Source: SKLM01 sp964421785
GTDB lineage: Bacteria; Chloroflexota; Anaerolineae; B4-G1
Direction of reading: 5' to 3'
NCBI GenBank assembly: GCA_964421785.1
Contig: CAYQZG010000002.1
Span: 11,611 to 75,610, forward strand
Length of the DNA stretch: 64,000 bases
Numbering within the stretch: the stretch's first letter is position 1; each line of letters opens with the position of its first letter. The translations under genes were made by a program, and so were the position numbers. Shown here one piece after another: positions 33,741 to 41,049 of the stretch. The notes beneath the pieces are model-generated. The model was given only the letters and a program-made list of their open reading frames with translations. It was not told the origin of the DNA and made no database searches.

Positions 33741-33760
33741 CGCTGGATAGGGAGAGGCAG

Positions 33761-34225
33761 ATGAAGGTCGCGAAGCGGGCCGGCAGGCTGGTGAGTGGCG
33801 GCTACCATTGATCGGAGGGCATCGTGCTCGCCGTGGGCGAGCAGGTTATGGATGATCTGGAAACCTGGCATGGCGAGGTGGACGCGTTGGTCCGTGTGGC
33901 GACGGGGTTCTCGGGCGGGCTGGGAGATACCAGACAGGAGCTCTGCGGAGCCTTGAGCGGCGGCGTGATGATCATCGGCGCACTGTTCGGTCGTGGAAGC
34001 TTGGAGGAGGACGATCAACCCGCTGTCGATCTCGCCGCCCGGTACAGGGAGCGCTTCTTGGAGACCTTCGGATACACGCGGTGCGACGATCTGCGCGAGC
34101 AAGTTGTCGATCCGCCCGGGGGTCTGGGTTCCTGCGGGGAGCTGGTGAAGCGAGCGACCACGGTCCTCATAGCGCTGCTTGAGGAAAAGAGGGTAGGGGA
34201 TCTTGCGACTGGTGCGGAGAGTTGA
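33761..34225 (+). CDS. C-GCAxxG-C-C family protein, probable selenoprotein (in-frame TGA)
   Basis: 154 codons from ATG 33761 (GGGAGAGG upstream). Codon 17 is TGA (33809-33811), at exactly the place of the first conserved Cys: the frame reads VSGGYH-TGA-SEGIVLAVGEQ, where relatives have GYxC-S/A-E/Q-A. The other conserved cysteines remain: ELCGALSGG, YTRCDDL, GSCGELV. A perfect 8-bp hairpin follows 13 nt after the TGA. Some members of this family are known selenoproteins (named (seleno)protein in public annotation). Alternatives are a GTG restart at 33824, which has GGAGGG upstream, or a base error. The biochemical role is unknown; it is probably a membrane- or redox-associated cysteine protein. 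Confidence 0.75.
33825..33843 (+). promoter_or_regulatory. Candidate bacterial SECIS hairpin
   Basis: TGCTCGCC-GTG-GGCGAGCA: perfect 8-bp stem, loop beginning with G, apical loop 21 nt after the TGA, inside the spacing used by bacterial SECIS elements (known range roughly 16-37 nt). Confidence 0.65.
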
Positions 34226-34294
34226 CAGGTGAGTGTGTCGGCCTCGGTGGCTGCTTCCACTCAGCCGACTGCGTCGACCCGTGCTGCTTCGGGT

Positions 34295-34765
34295 ATGAGC
34301 GACTACATGGCACGGCTGCGGGCGAGTGTGGGACACGACCTCTTGTTGGTTCCATCCGCCATCGCCTGCATCCGGGACAATGAGGGGCGCTTGTTGCTGC
34401 TGCAGCGCAGCGATGGCGATGACCTCTGGGGATTTCCGGGGGGCGCTGTCGAGCCGGGGGAGAGCGCGAGACACGCGGTCAGGCGCGAGGTGCGCGAGGA
34501 GATTGGCCTGGAGATTGAGGCCGTGGGCCTGATCGGAGTCTACTCGGCCCCTGAGTACGCCTTCAGTTATCCCAATGGGGATCGTGTACAGCCGGTGGGC
34601 ATCCTCTTCGACTGTGAGGTGCTCGGTGGGAGCCTTGAGCCGGATAAGGAGGAGATTGTCGGGGCGCGCTATTTCGGGCCGGGCGAGCTGCCGCGCATGC
34701 GTCCCTGTTGTGTGGCCAAGGCCAGTGACGTATTCGCCTTCGACGGTCAGCCGTTCATGCGCTGA
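34295..34765 (+). CDS. NUDIX hydrolase
   Basis: 156 aa from ATG 34295; a GTG at 34229 would add 22 Ser/Thr/Ala-rich residues that look repeat-derived. The NUDIX box is complete (GGAVEPGESARHAVRREV then REEIGLEI, pattern G-x5-E-x7-REUxEExGU). SVGHDLLLVPSAIACIRD opens the fold as in MutT-like/pyrophosphohydrolase proteins of this length. Substrate not predictable. The start choice is uncertain because neither codon has a strong ribosome site. Confidence 0.85.
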   Translation: MSDYMARLRASVGHDLLLVPSAIACIRDNEGRLLLLQRSDGDDLWGFPGGAVEPGESARHAVRREVREEIGLEIEAVGLIGVYSAPEYAFSYPNGDRVQPVGILFDCEVLGGSLEPDKEEIVGARYFGPGELPRMRPCCVAKASDVFAFDGQPFMR

Positions 34766-34779
34766 GGCGACCCCGTGCC

Positions 34780-34884
34780 AGGTGCGTTGCACGTTGCCTG
34801 TGCGATGCACCTTGGACGTGAAACGTAAGGCGTAAAACGTAAGGCAGTTACCGGTGCGTTGCACATCGTCCGTGCGATGCACCT
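34780..34884. repeat. Two type F palindromes flanking a type G repeat
   Basis: Type F copies at 34780-34812 and 34853-34884 (AGGTGCGTTGCAC ... GTGCGATGCACCT). Between them GTGAAACGTAAGGCGTAAAA (type G), which recurs at 44727 and, modified, at 60283. Confidence 0.75.
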
Positions 34885-34909
34885 GACGAGTGAGCGAATG
34901 GGTTAACGG

Positions 34910-35938
34910 ATGCGTCAGACAGAGCGACGGACATGGCTTGCCTGCGCCGTGGCGCTGCCGGTCATTATCTTGGTCGCATGCAGAGCAGTGCCACTGGTGA
35001 CCGTGACGCCCCTGCCGACTGCGAGGCCGACGGAGACACCGACATCGGCGCCAGATGTCGTGGCGCCCACGCGAACGAAGGAGGCCGCTTTGCCTACGAC
35101 AGTTCCGACATCCACTGCGACGGCGCGCCCGACCGCCGTAAGCACAGCGACGCCAACGCCCATAGAGGAGGTGAAGATCGTGACCTTCACAATTGTTTAC
35201 GACAACAACCCTTATGTCGGATTCGAAGCGCTGCGCACGTCGTGGGGCTTTGCTTGCTGGGTGGAGACGGAGGAGGCTGCTTCGCCTACGACTGTGCTTT
35301 TCGACACCGGCGGCGACGGTGCCACGTTGATGCACAACCTTCGGGAGCTGGATCTGGATCCGCTGGCAATTGATGCCGTTGTGCTCTCACATGCTCATGG
35401 GGATCACACCGGTGGGTTGGGTGCTCTGCTGGCCGCTGGCGCCCAGCCGACGGTCTACGTGCCGGCCTCATTCTCTCGCTCCTTCAAGGATGATGTGGGC
35501 GCGTACACCGACCTGGTCGAGGTGAGCGATGCGATGACCGTAGCCCCCGGTATTCACACCATCGGTGAGGTGGGGACGGGCATCAAGGAGCAGGCTCTGG
35601 CGGTCGAGACTGCGGACGGGCTCGTCGTGATCACCGGCTGTGCGCATCCCGGCGTTGATAGGATGGTGCGTCAAGCCCGGGAGCATTTTGGCGACCGGAT
35701 CGCGCTGGTGATGGGGGGCTTCCATCTGGGCGGGGCCAGCCGCCGTAGGGTCGAGGACATCATCGCCGATTTCCGGGAGATGGGCGTTCAGAGGGTCGCG
35801 CCTTGTCACTGCACAGGGGACGCAGCCCGGGAGCTGTTCGACGACGCGTTTGGCGATAACTGCACCCTGGCAGGTGTCGGATGGTCAACCGAGTACGTGC
35901 TCAGGGTGAGCGGCTTAGCTACGCACGCTTGGCGATAA
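34910..35938 (+). CDS. Lipoprotein with metallo-beta-lactamase fold
   Basis: 342 aa. Lipobox ILVAC, a Thr/Pro-rich linker (residues 30-88), then an MBL domain with SHAHGDHTGGL (metal ligands), TGCAHPGVDRMV, GGFHLGGA and PCHCTGDAA. The closest relatives by motif are the dihydropterin-synthase-like MBL proteins, and the gene at 36473 is its cytoplasmic paralogue (VLFDTG..., MHNL, HCTG shared). Two linker stretches and the C-terminal RVSGLATHAWR derive from type A and H repeats. Acts outside the membrane; substrate unknown. Confidence 0.85.
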   Translation: MRQTERRTWLACAVALPVIILVACRAVPLVTVTPLPTARPTETPTSAPDVVAPTRTKEAALPTTVPTSTATARPTAVSTATPTPIEEVKIVTFTIVYDNNPYVGFEALRTSWGFACWVETEEAASPTTVLFDTGGDGATLMHNLRELDLDPLAIDAVVLSHAHGDHTGGLGALLAAGAQPTVYVPASFSRSFKDDVGAYTDLVEVSDAMTVAPGIHTIGEVGTGIKEQALAVETADGLVVITGCAHPGVDRMVRQAREHFGDRIALVMGGFHLGGASRRRVEDIIADFREMGVQRVAPCHCTGDAARELFDDAFGDNCTLAGVGWSTEYVLRVSGLATHAWR

Positions 35939-36025
35939 GGCGATTGGCTGAGCGGGGCCAGCGGCTTAGCTACGCACGCGGCTCAGGCCGCTACGCTTCC
36001 AAGCTTTGCACGCTTGGCGATTAGG
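35909..36025 (+). repeat. Type H repeats, tandem, overlapping the MBL gene end
   Basis: AGCGGCTTAGCTACGCACGC occurs at 35909 and again from 35960, with GCGATTGGCTGAGCGGGGCC between and a type A-like GGCCGCTACGCTTCCAAGCT after. The first copy encodes the C-terminal tail and stop of the MBL lipoprotein. Confidence 0.75.
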
Positions 36026-36076
36026 TCACGTAGCGCTATTATTGGGGAGTTTCAGCTGAAGAGGAGGTGAATAACT

Positions 36077-36286
36077 ATGTTAAGAAGTCGTGGAGGCGGT
36101 GGTCGCGGCGGCGGTTCAGGCCGCGGTAGCGGTCGGGGTCCGGGACGGATGGGAGGTCCCCAGGCCGCCGGGCCGGGTGGAGCCTGTGTGTGCACCAGCT
36201 GTGGGCATCGAGAGCAGCACGTTGCAGGTCAGCCGTGTTATCAGAAGAAGTGTCCGGAATGCGGCGCGCAGATGATTCGTGAATAG
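36077..36286 (+). CDS. Gly/Arg-rich zinc-ribbon protein associated with DIMN genes
   Basis: 69 aa with AGAGGAGGTG upstream. Residues 1-35 are a Gly/Arg/Ser low-complexity tail; residues 36-69 form a zinc ribbon: CVCTSCGHREQHVAGQPC ... KKCPECGAQMIRE, four cysteines in two CxxC knuckles plus two extra. Similar small proteins commonly neighbour DIMN and MinD-ferredoxin genes in anaerobes. The role is unknown, possibly metal delivery. Confidence 0.8.
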   Translation: MLRSRGGGGRGGGSGRGSGRGPGRMGGPQAAGPGGACVCTSCGHREQHVAGQPCYQKKCPECGAQMIRE

Positions 36287-36293
36287 GGTGTAG

Positions 36294-36341
36294 GGTCGGC
36301 GAGGCCGACGGTCGGCAGGGCCGACGGTCGGCAGGGCCGAC
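36294..36341. repeat. Three tandem 16-bp palindromes
   Basis: GGTCGGCGAGGCCGAC once and GGTCGGCAGGGCCGAC twice, each self-complementary (GTCGGC/GCCGAC). Intergenic, between zinc ribbon and MBL gene. Confidence 0.85.
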
Positions 36342-36472
36342 TAGACAGTAGACGGCAGACGGGGAAAAGGGCCCTGAGGTTCCTTTACCTGGCTGTCGTC
36401 TGCTGATATAAGGAGTGTGTTTCTTGGCGCAGCAACGGTGTGAGTACAATGTCCAGCAAAGGAGGTAGGACG

Positions 36473-37315
36473 ATGGATGTGACGTGTATCGTCGACGATA
36501 CTGTACAGCGCAACTCGTCCTACTGGGGCGAGCATGGCATAGCCTTTCTGATCGAGACAAAGGATGGGCGCGTGCTCTTCGACACTGGTCAGAGTGGTAC
36601 GGTACTGATGCACAACTTGAAGCTGGTGGGCGTGGAGGCGGGGACGATCAACGCTGTCGCTATCAGTCACGGGCACTACGATCACAGCGGTGGCCTGCCC
36701 GCGCTGCTGGAGCATCTGAAGCCTGGTACGCGGCTGTATGCCCATCCGGATCTCTTTCGAGAGCGGTACTCGATACACGAGGGGGCTCTGGAGCGTGTGG
36801 GGATGGCCTCGACCGAAGAAGAGCTGGCGGCCGAGATGCCGTGTGGCGTCCACATGACGCTCAGCGCAGAGCCCCAGGAGATAACGCCTGGCGTCTGGAC
36901 CACGGGGGAGATCACGGAGCGCCTGGAAAAGGAGGGGAGCAGCAGTCATCACCGCATGCGCGAGGGAGATGACCTGGTCCAGGATCGATATCTGGATGAT
37001 ATGGCGTTGGTGTTGGCTTCGGACGTCGGCCTGGTGGTGCTCTGTGGCTGTTGTCACGCCGGACTGCTGAACACCCTGGCCCACGCTGAACGGATCTTCG
37101 AGCGGCCGGTCGAGGTGATTGCCGGAGGACTGCACCTGACCGGCGCTGACGAGGAGGAGATGGAGCATATCAGCCGGGTGCTGAAGGGGCGGCACGCGCT
37201 GCGGCGCGTCTACCCAAATCACTGCACGGGAGAGGCTGCCTTCGTCGCTCTGACGAATGCCCTTGGCTCGTCTGTGGTGTGTCCATTTCCTGCCGGAACG
37301 ACGCTGGAGCTTTGA
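36473..37315 (+). CDS. Cytoplasmic metallo-beta-lactamase-fold protein
   Basis: 280 aa from ATG 36473 (AAAGGAGG upstream). No signal peptide. MBL ligands: ISHGHYDHSGGL, CGCCHAGLLNTL, GGLHLTGAD, PNHCTGEAA. An insertion at 95-165 (YSIHEGALERVGM ... SSSHHRMREGD) is typical of the 7,8-dihydropterin-6-methyl-aminobenzene-phosphate synthase-like group. Placed directly before the two ferredoxin-ATPases, so a cofactor-related hydrolase is plausible. Confidence 0.87.
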   Translation: MDVTCIVDDTVQRNSSYWGEHGIAFLIETKDGRVLFDTGQSGTVLMHNLKLVGVEAGTINAVAISHGHYDHSGGLPALLEHLKPGTRLYAHPDLFRERYSIHEGALERVGMASTEEELAAEMPCGVHMTLSAEPQEITPGVWTTGEITERLEKEGSSSHHRMREGDDLVQDRYLDDMALVLASDVGLVVLCGCCHAGLLNTLAHAERIFERPVEVIAGGLHLTGADEEEMEHISRVLKGRHALRRVYPNHCTGEAAFVALTNALGSSVVCPFPAGTTLEL

Positions 37316-37328
37316 AATGGAGTGAACG

Positions 37329-38366
37329 ATGATAATCACTGTAGCAAGCGGCAAGGGGGGCACGGGCAAGACCACAGTGGCGGTTAGCCTGGCACTTAGC
37401 CTGGCATCCTGGGAGGGCGTTCCCGATCCGGTGTTCTTGGATTGTGACGTTGAAGAGCCCAATGCTGCCCTTTTTCTCAATCCCATCATTCGAGAACGCC
37501 GTGAGGTGGGACAGATGATCCCGGCGGTCGACCTTGAGGCGTGTACGCTGTGCGGGCGATGCGCTGAGGTGTGTCAGTTCAACGCCATCGCTGTGGTGGG
37601 GGAGAACGTGCTCGTCTTCCCCGAGCTCTGTCACGGCTGCGGCAGTTGTACCCTCAACTGCCCGGTGGGGGCGATCAGCGAGGTGTTGGACGTGATGGGG
37701 GTGATTGAACGTGGGTCGGTCGCTGCGCTTGCGGCACTTGGCCGAGCTACGCTCAGCTCGGCGAGCCGCACTACGAACTCCTCTCACGCAGGTACGTTCG
37801 CCGCCGCTGCGCTTAGGGCACCTTCGCCCAGGCACCCAGACGAGATCGCGGGCGATGTCGATGTGGCATCGGGCTCAGATGGGAGCATTGAGTTCGGTCA
37901 GGGCATTCTGAACGTGGGCGAGATGATGTCCCCGCCGGTGATCCGACAATTGAAGCAGTGGGTCATTCCGCCGCGAGGCTTACCGCGCGATGAGCGGCCT
38001 GTGATCCTAGATGCACCGCCAGGTACCGCCTGTCCGGTGGTAGAGGCCATGGACGGGGCGGATTTCGTTCTGCTGGTCACCGAGCCCACGCCGTTTGGCC
38101 TGCACGATCTGAAGCATACGGTGGAGGTGGCGCGCGACGAGATGGGGCTGCCGGTTGGCGTGGTGATCAACCGAGAGGGGGTGGGGGACCAAGGCGTCGA
38201 TGCCTACTGCGAGGCGGAGGGCATTCCCGTCATGATGCGCATTCCCATCGAGCGGAGGATCGCCGAGGCCTACTCGGAGGGGGTTTCGCTGGTGGAGGCG
38301 CTGCCGCGCTACCGTGAACAATTTCGAGAGCTGTATCGAGAGATTGAGGCAGTGGTGCAGGGTTGA
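37329..38366 (+). CDS. MinD/Mrp-type ATPase with inserted 2[4Fe-4S] ferredoxin domain, copy 1
   Basis: 345 aa. Deviant Walker A GKGGTGKTTVAVSLAL at the N-terminus; ferredoxin insertion at about 70-118 (CTLCGRCAEVCQFNAI, CHGCGSCTLNCPVGAI); Walker B region VILDAPPGTACPVVEAM. Between residues 130 and 178 lies a stretch made of repeats (AALAALGRATLSS ... FAAAALRAPSPRHPDE) where family members go straight from the ferredoxin to the GILNVGEMMSPP segment. Together with copy 2 it is expected to act as a paired ATPase in FeS or metal-cofactor chemistry. Confidence 0.9.
   Translation: MIITVASGKGGTGKTTVAVSLALSLASWEGVPDPVFLDCDVEEPNAALFLNPIIRERREVGQMIPAVDLEACTLCGRCAEVCQFNAIAVVGENVLVFPELCHGCGSCTLNCPVGAISEVLDVMGVIERGSVAALAALGRATLSSASRTTNSSHAGTFAAAALRAPSPRHPDEIAGDVDVASGSDGSIEFGQGILNVGEMMSPPVIRQLKQWVIPPRGLPRDERPVILDAPPGTACPVVEAMDGADFVLLVTEPTPFGLHDLKHTVEVARDEMGLPVGVVINREGVGDQGVDAYCEAEGIPVMMRIPIERRIAEAYSEGVSLVEALPRYREQFRELYREIEAVVQG
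37718..37836 (+). repeat. In-frame composite type A/B insertion in the ATPase gene
   Basis: GTCGCTGCGCTTGCGG, GCCGCTGCGCTTAGGGCACC and TTCGCCCAGGCACC lie in series, open in the gene frame, adding about 40-50 residues not expected in the family. Confidence 0.7.
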
Positions 38367-38416
38367 CTCTACTGTCCGGTAAGCACTTCCCTTTGTGGAA
38401 AAGGAGAGCTTAACCT

Positions 38417-39328
38417 ATGAAACAACTGGTCATCCTCAGCGGTAAGGGTGGGACGGGCAAGACGACGGTGGCGGCGGCGTTGGCCCACCTCGGCTCCCAG
38501 GAGCTACCCATGGTGTTGGTCGACGCGGACGTCGATGCGGCCAACCTGGAGTTAGTGCTGGATCCGAACAAGCTGGAGGAGCACGACTTCTGGAGCGGCA
38601 AACGGGCCGTGATCGATCCAGAGATCTGCACCGCGTGCGGTGTCTGCGAGACGGTCTGTCGATTTGACGCCATCATCCCCCCCGGTCAGGCCCCGCTCAG
38701 CTACGCCTACCAGGTGGAGGGGCTCTCCTGCGAGGGGTGTGCGGCGTGCTTCTACCAGTGTCCCGAGGACGCCATCCGCATGGAGGAACAGCTGGCGGGG
38801 CGATGGTTCCGCTCGGAGAGCCGCTTTGGTCCTCTCTTCCACGCTCACCTCTTCGCCGGGCAGGAGAACTCGGGCAAGCTGGTCGCGCTGGTCAAGCAGA
38901 AGGGGCGCGATCTGGGGTCCCAGACGGGGGCGAGGCTTATGCTGATGGACGGCCCCCCGGGGATCGGCTGCCCCGTGATCTCGGCGACAACGGGTGTCGA
39001 CATGGCGCTCCTGGTGGTGGAGCCTACAGTTTCCGGCGTGCACGACCTGAAGCGCGTCCTGGGCACCACCGAGCACTTCGGCGTGCCGGCCTTGGTGGCG
39101 ATCAACAAGGCCGATTTGAACGTGAAGCGCGCTGATGAGGTAGCGGCCTTCTGTGACGAGCGAAGTGTTGAGCTGGTGGGCAGAATCCCCTATAATACGG
39201 CGGTGACGGAGGCGATGGTGCAAGGTCAGCCAGTAACCGCGTATGTCGCTTCGCTTACTGACGATCCCGTCTCTGAGGCCCTGCGCGGCATCTGGGAGCG
39301 CGTCAAGGCGCGCCTCGATCTGCGTTAG
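38417..39328 (+). CDS. MinD/Mrp-type ATPase with inserted 2[4Fe-4S] ferredoxin domain, copy 2
   Basis: 303 aa with AAGGAGAGC upstream. Walker A GKGGTGKTTVAAALAH; ferredoxin clusters CTACGVCETVCRFDAI and CEGCAACFYQCPEDAI; LMLMDGPPGIGCPVISATTG as Walker B region. Unlike copy 1, the middle region (RWFRSESRFGPLFHAHLFAG) is the normal family sequence. A type A-like core occurs near the C-terminus (YVASLTDDP). Forms a tandem with copy 1, an arrangement common in anaerobes. Confidence 0.92.
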   Translation: MKQLVILSGKGGTGKTTVAAALAHLGSQELPMVLVDADVDAANLELVLDPNKLEEHDFWSGKRAVIDPEICTACGVCETVCRFDAIIPPGQAPLSYAYQVEGLSCEGCAACFYQCPEDAIRMEEQLAGRWFRSESRFGPLFHAHLFAGQENSGKLVALVKQKGRDLGSQTGARLMLMDGPPGIGCPVISATTGVDMALLVVEPTVSGVHDLKRVLGTTEHFGVPALVAINKADLNVKRADEVAAFCDERSVELVGRIPYNTAVTEAMVQGQPVTAYVASLTDDPVSEALRGIWERVKARLDLR

Positions 39329-39419
39329 TTTTGGAGGGCCAAGGTGGATTGGTACGGCAAACAAGCTCAATAAGGAGTGTGCAAACTCGGGTCGACGCAG
39401 TCACCCATGAAATGAGCTC

Positions 39420-39439
39420 GAAGGGGTTTGTTGCCCCTT
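39420..39439 (+). terminator. Possible weak terminator after the ATPase pair
   Basis: AAGGGG-TTTGTTG-CCCCTTT, a 6-bp stem with a short T-run. It lies between copy 2 and cfa; a short type B form (GGTCGACGCAGTCACC) sits just before it. Confidence 0.4.
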
Positions 39440-39488
39440 TATCTGCGTGAAGCCTTAATCTCATGCATATCATCTCAAGGGGGGAACA

Positions 39489-40835
39489 ATGAACTCAGAG
39501 AGTCGGGCCAAAGAGACCACGCTGGACGTACTGGAGGAGGTGTTCGGCGGATTTGAGAGAGTCGACTTCAACGTGCGGCTTTGGGATGGCACGATCTGGC
39601 CTGCGGACCCCGGGTCGACGCAGTCACCTTCGTTGGCATCTCCCACGTTTACTTTAGTGCTGAATCACCCCGGCGCGCTGCGACAGATGCTCTTGCCTCC
39701 ATCGGAGCTGAACCTAGGCGAATCGTACATCTACGGGGATTTCGACGTGGAGGGCGACCTCATCGCCGCCTTCCCTCTGACCGGCGCTTTCGAGAAGCTC
39801 GACCTGGGCCTGGGCGACAAGCTGGGGCTGGCCTGGAAGTTGCGCTCGCTGCCCAAGGAGCGCTCGACCCGAGCTGGGCGCCAGGCCGCCGATATGAGCG
39901 GCGTGACGCACTCACGCCGCCGGGATCGAGAGGCGATCTCCTACCATTACGACGTCTCGAACGATTTCTACGCCCTCTGGCTGGATTGGCGCATGGTCTA
40001 TTCCTGTGGGTACTTCACCGATCCTGATCAGGATATCCACACGGCTCAGAGGCAGAAGCTTGACTACATCTGCCGGAAGCTGCGGCTGGAGCCGGGGGAG
40101 CGGCTGCTGGACATCGGGTGCGGCTGGGGCAGTCTGGTGATTCACGCCGCGAAGCATTATGATGTAGAGACACTGGGCATCACGTTGAGCCAGCCGCAGG
40201 TTGAGCTGGCCGAGCGGCGTATTGAGGAGGCGGGTCTGGGCAACCGTTGCCGCGTGGTCTACCAGGACTATCGCGATGTCGACCCGGGCGAGGAGCCCTT
40301 CGATAAGCTGGTCAGCGTTGGTATGTTCGAGCACGTGGGAGAGGCGAAGATGCGCACGTACTTTGAACACGCGTGGGACATTCTACGGCGAGAAGGACTG
40401 TTTCTCAATCATGCTATCGCCCGACCGGGCTGGGAATCGAAGTTGGAGGAATCGGACACATTCAGTAGTAGATACGTCTTCCCGGATGGTGAACTGATGC
40501 CGATCGGCCATTCTCTGCGCATCGCCGAGGATCTAGGCTTCGAGGTGCGGGACGTTGAGTCACTGCGAGAGCACTACGGGCTAACGCTGCGGCGCTGGGT
40601 GCAGCGCCTGGAACAGCGTCACGAAGAGGCCCTGGAACACGTCGATGAGGTGACCTACCGCATCTGGCGACTGTTCATGTCTGGTTCAGCGCATGGTTTC
40701 GAGACAGGACGGCTCAACGTCTATCAATCCTTGCTCGCCAAGCCCGGCCCCGGTGGCACGAGTGGTCTCCCTCTCACCCGCGCAGGCCTGTATGATGGAG
40801 TCTTAACTACGGGTCGACGGGCGGATGCCGCCTAG
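39489..40835 (+). CDS. cfa: Cyclopropane-fatty-acyl-phospholipid synthase family methyltransferase
   Basis: 448 aa. Uses S-adenosylmethionine to add a methylene to unsaturated acyl chains of membrane lipids. N-terminal lipid-binding domain (to ~110); SAM motif LLDIGCGWGSLVIHAAKHYD; SQPQVELAERRIEEAG; VSVGMFEHVGEAKMRTYF; FLNHAIARPG. At 39612-39628 a short type B form encodes GSTQSP inside the N-terminal domain, and the last residues (TGRRADAA) plus the stop come from the type B copy at 40811. Both look like tolerated inserts. Confidence 0.9.
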   Translation: MNSESRAKETTLDVLEEVFGGFERVDFNVRLWDGTIWPADPGSTQSPSLASPTFTLVLNHPGALRQMLLPPSELNLGESYIYGDFDVEGDLIAAFPLTGAFEKLDLGLGDKLGLAWKLRSLPKERSTRAGRQAADMSGVTHSRRRDREAISYHYDVSNDFYALWLDWRMVYSCGYFTDPDQDIHTAQRQKLDYICRKLRLEPGERLLDIGCGWGSLVIHAAKHYDVETLGITLSQPQVELAERRIEEAGLGNRCRVVYQDYRDVDPGEEPFDKLVSVGMFEHVGEAKMRTYFEHAWDILRREGLFLNHAIARPGWESKLEESDTFSSRYVFPDGELMPIGHSLRIAEDLGFEVRDVESLREHYGLTLRRWVQRLEQRHEEALEHVDEVTYRIWRLFMSGSAHGFETGRLNVYQSLLAKPGPGGTSGLPLTRAGLYDGVLTTGRRADAA

Positions 40836-41003
40836 GCACCGGGTCGACGCAGTCACCTTAGGGGTATTGACGTCCTGAGCGGGATGCACAGCGCTCCGGT
40901 GCGGTCAGCTTGCGCCCTCAGTCGGTTGCATTACAATAGGTCGACGGGCGGAAGCCGCCTAGGCACCGGGTCGACGGGCGATATCGCCCAGGCACCTTCG
41001 CCC
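40811..41003. repeat. Cluster of type B repeats
   Basis: Three full units at 40811-40840 (stem GGGCGG/CCGCC around ATG), 40939-40967 (GGGCGG/CCGCC around AAG) and 40968-41003 (GGGCGAT/ATCGCCC), plus a short form GGGTCGACGCAGTCACC at 40841. They fill the 214-bp gap before the regulator and include the cfa stop codon. Confidence 0.8.
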
Positions 41004-41049
41004 ACGCTTTTCTTGTCGCTACGCTGTTCTTCGTTAGGGGCAGTCACCT

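Noticed and set aside
33824..34225. Ordinary gene starting at GTG 33824
   Set aside because: It would drop the conserved N-terminal helix and first Cys column, which are still encoded in frame upstream across the TGA. Kept only as an alternative.
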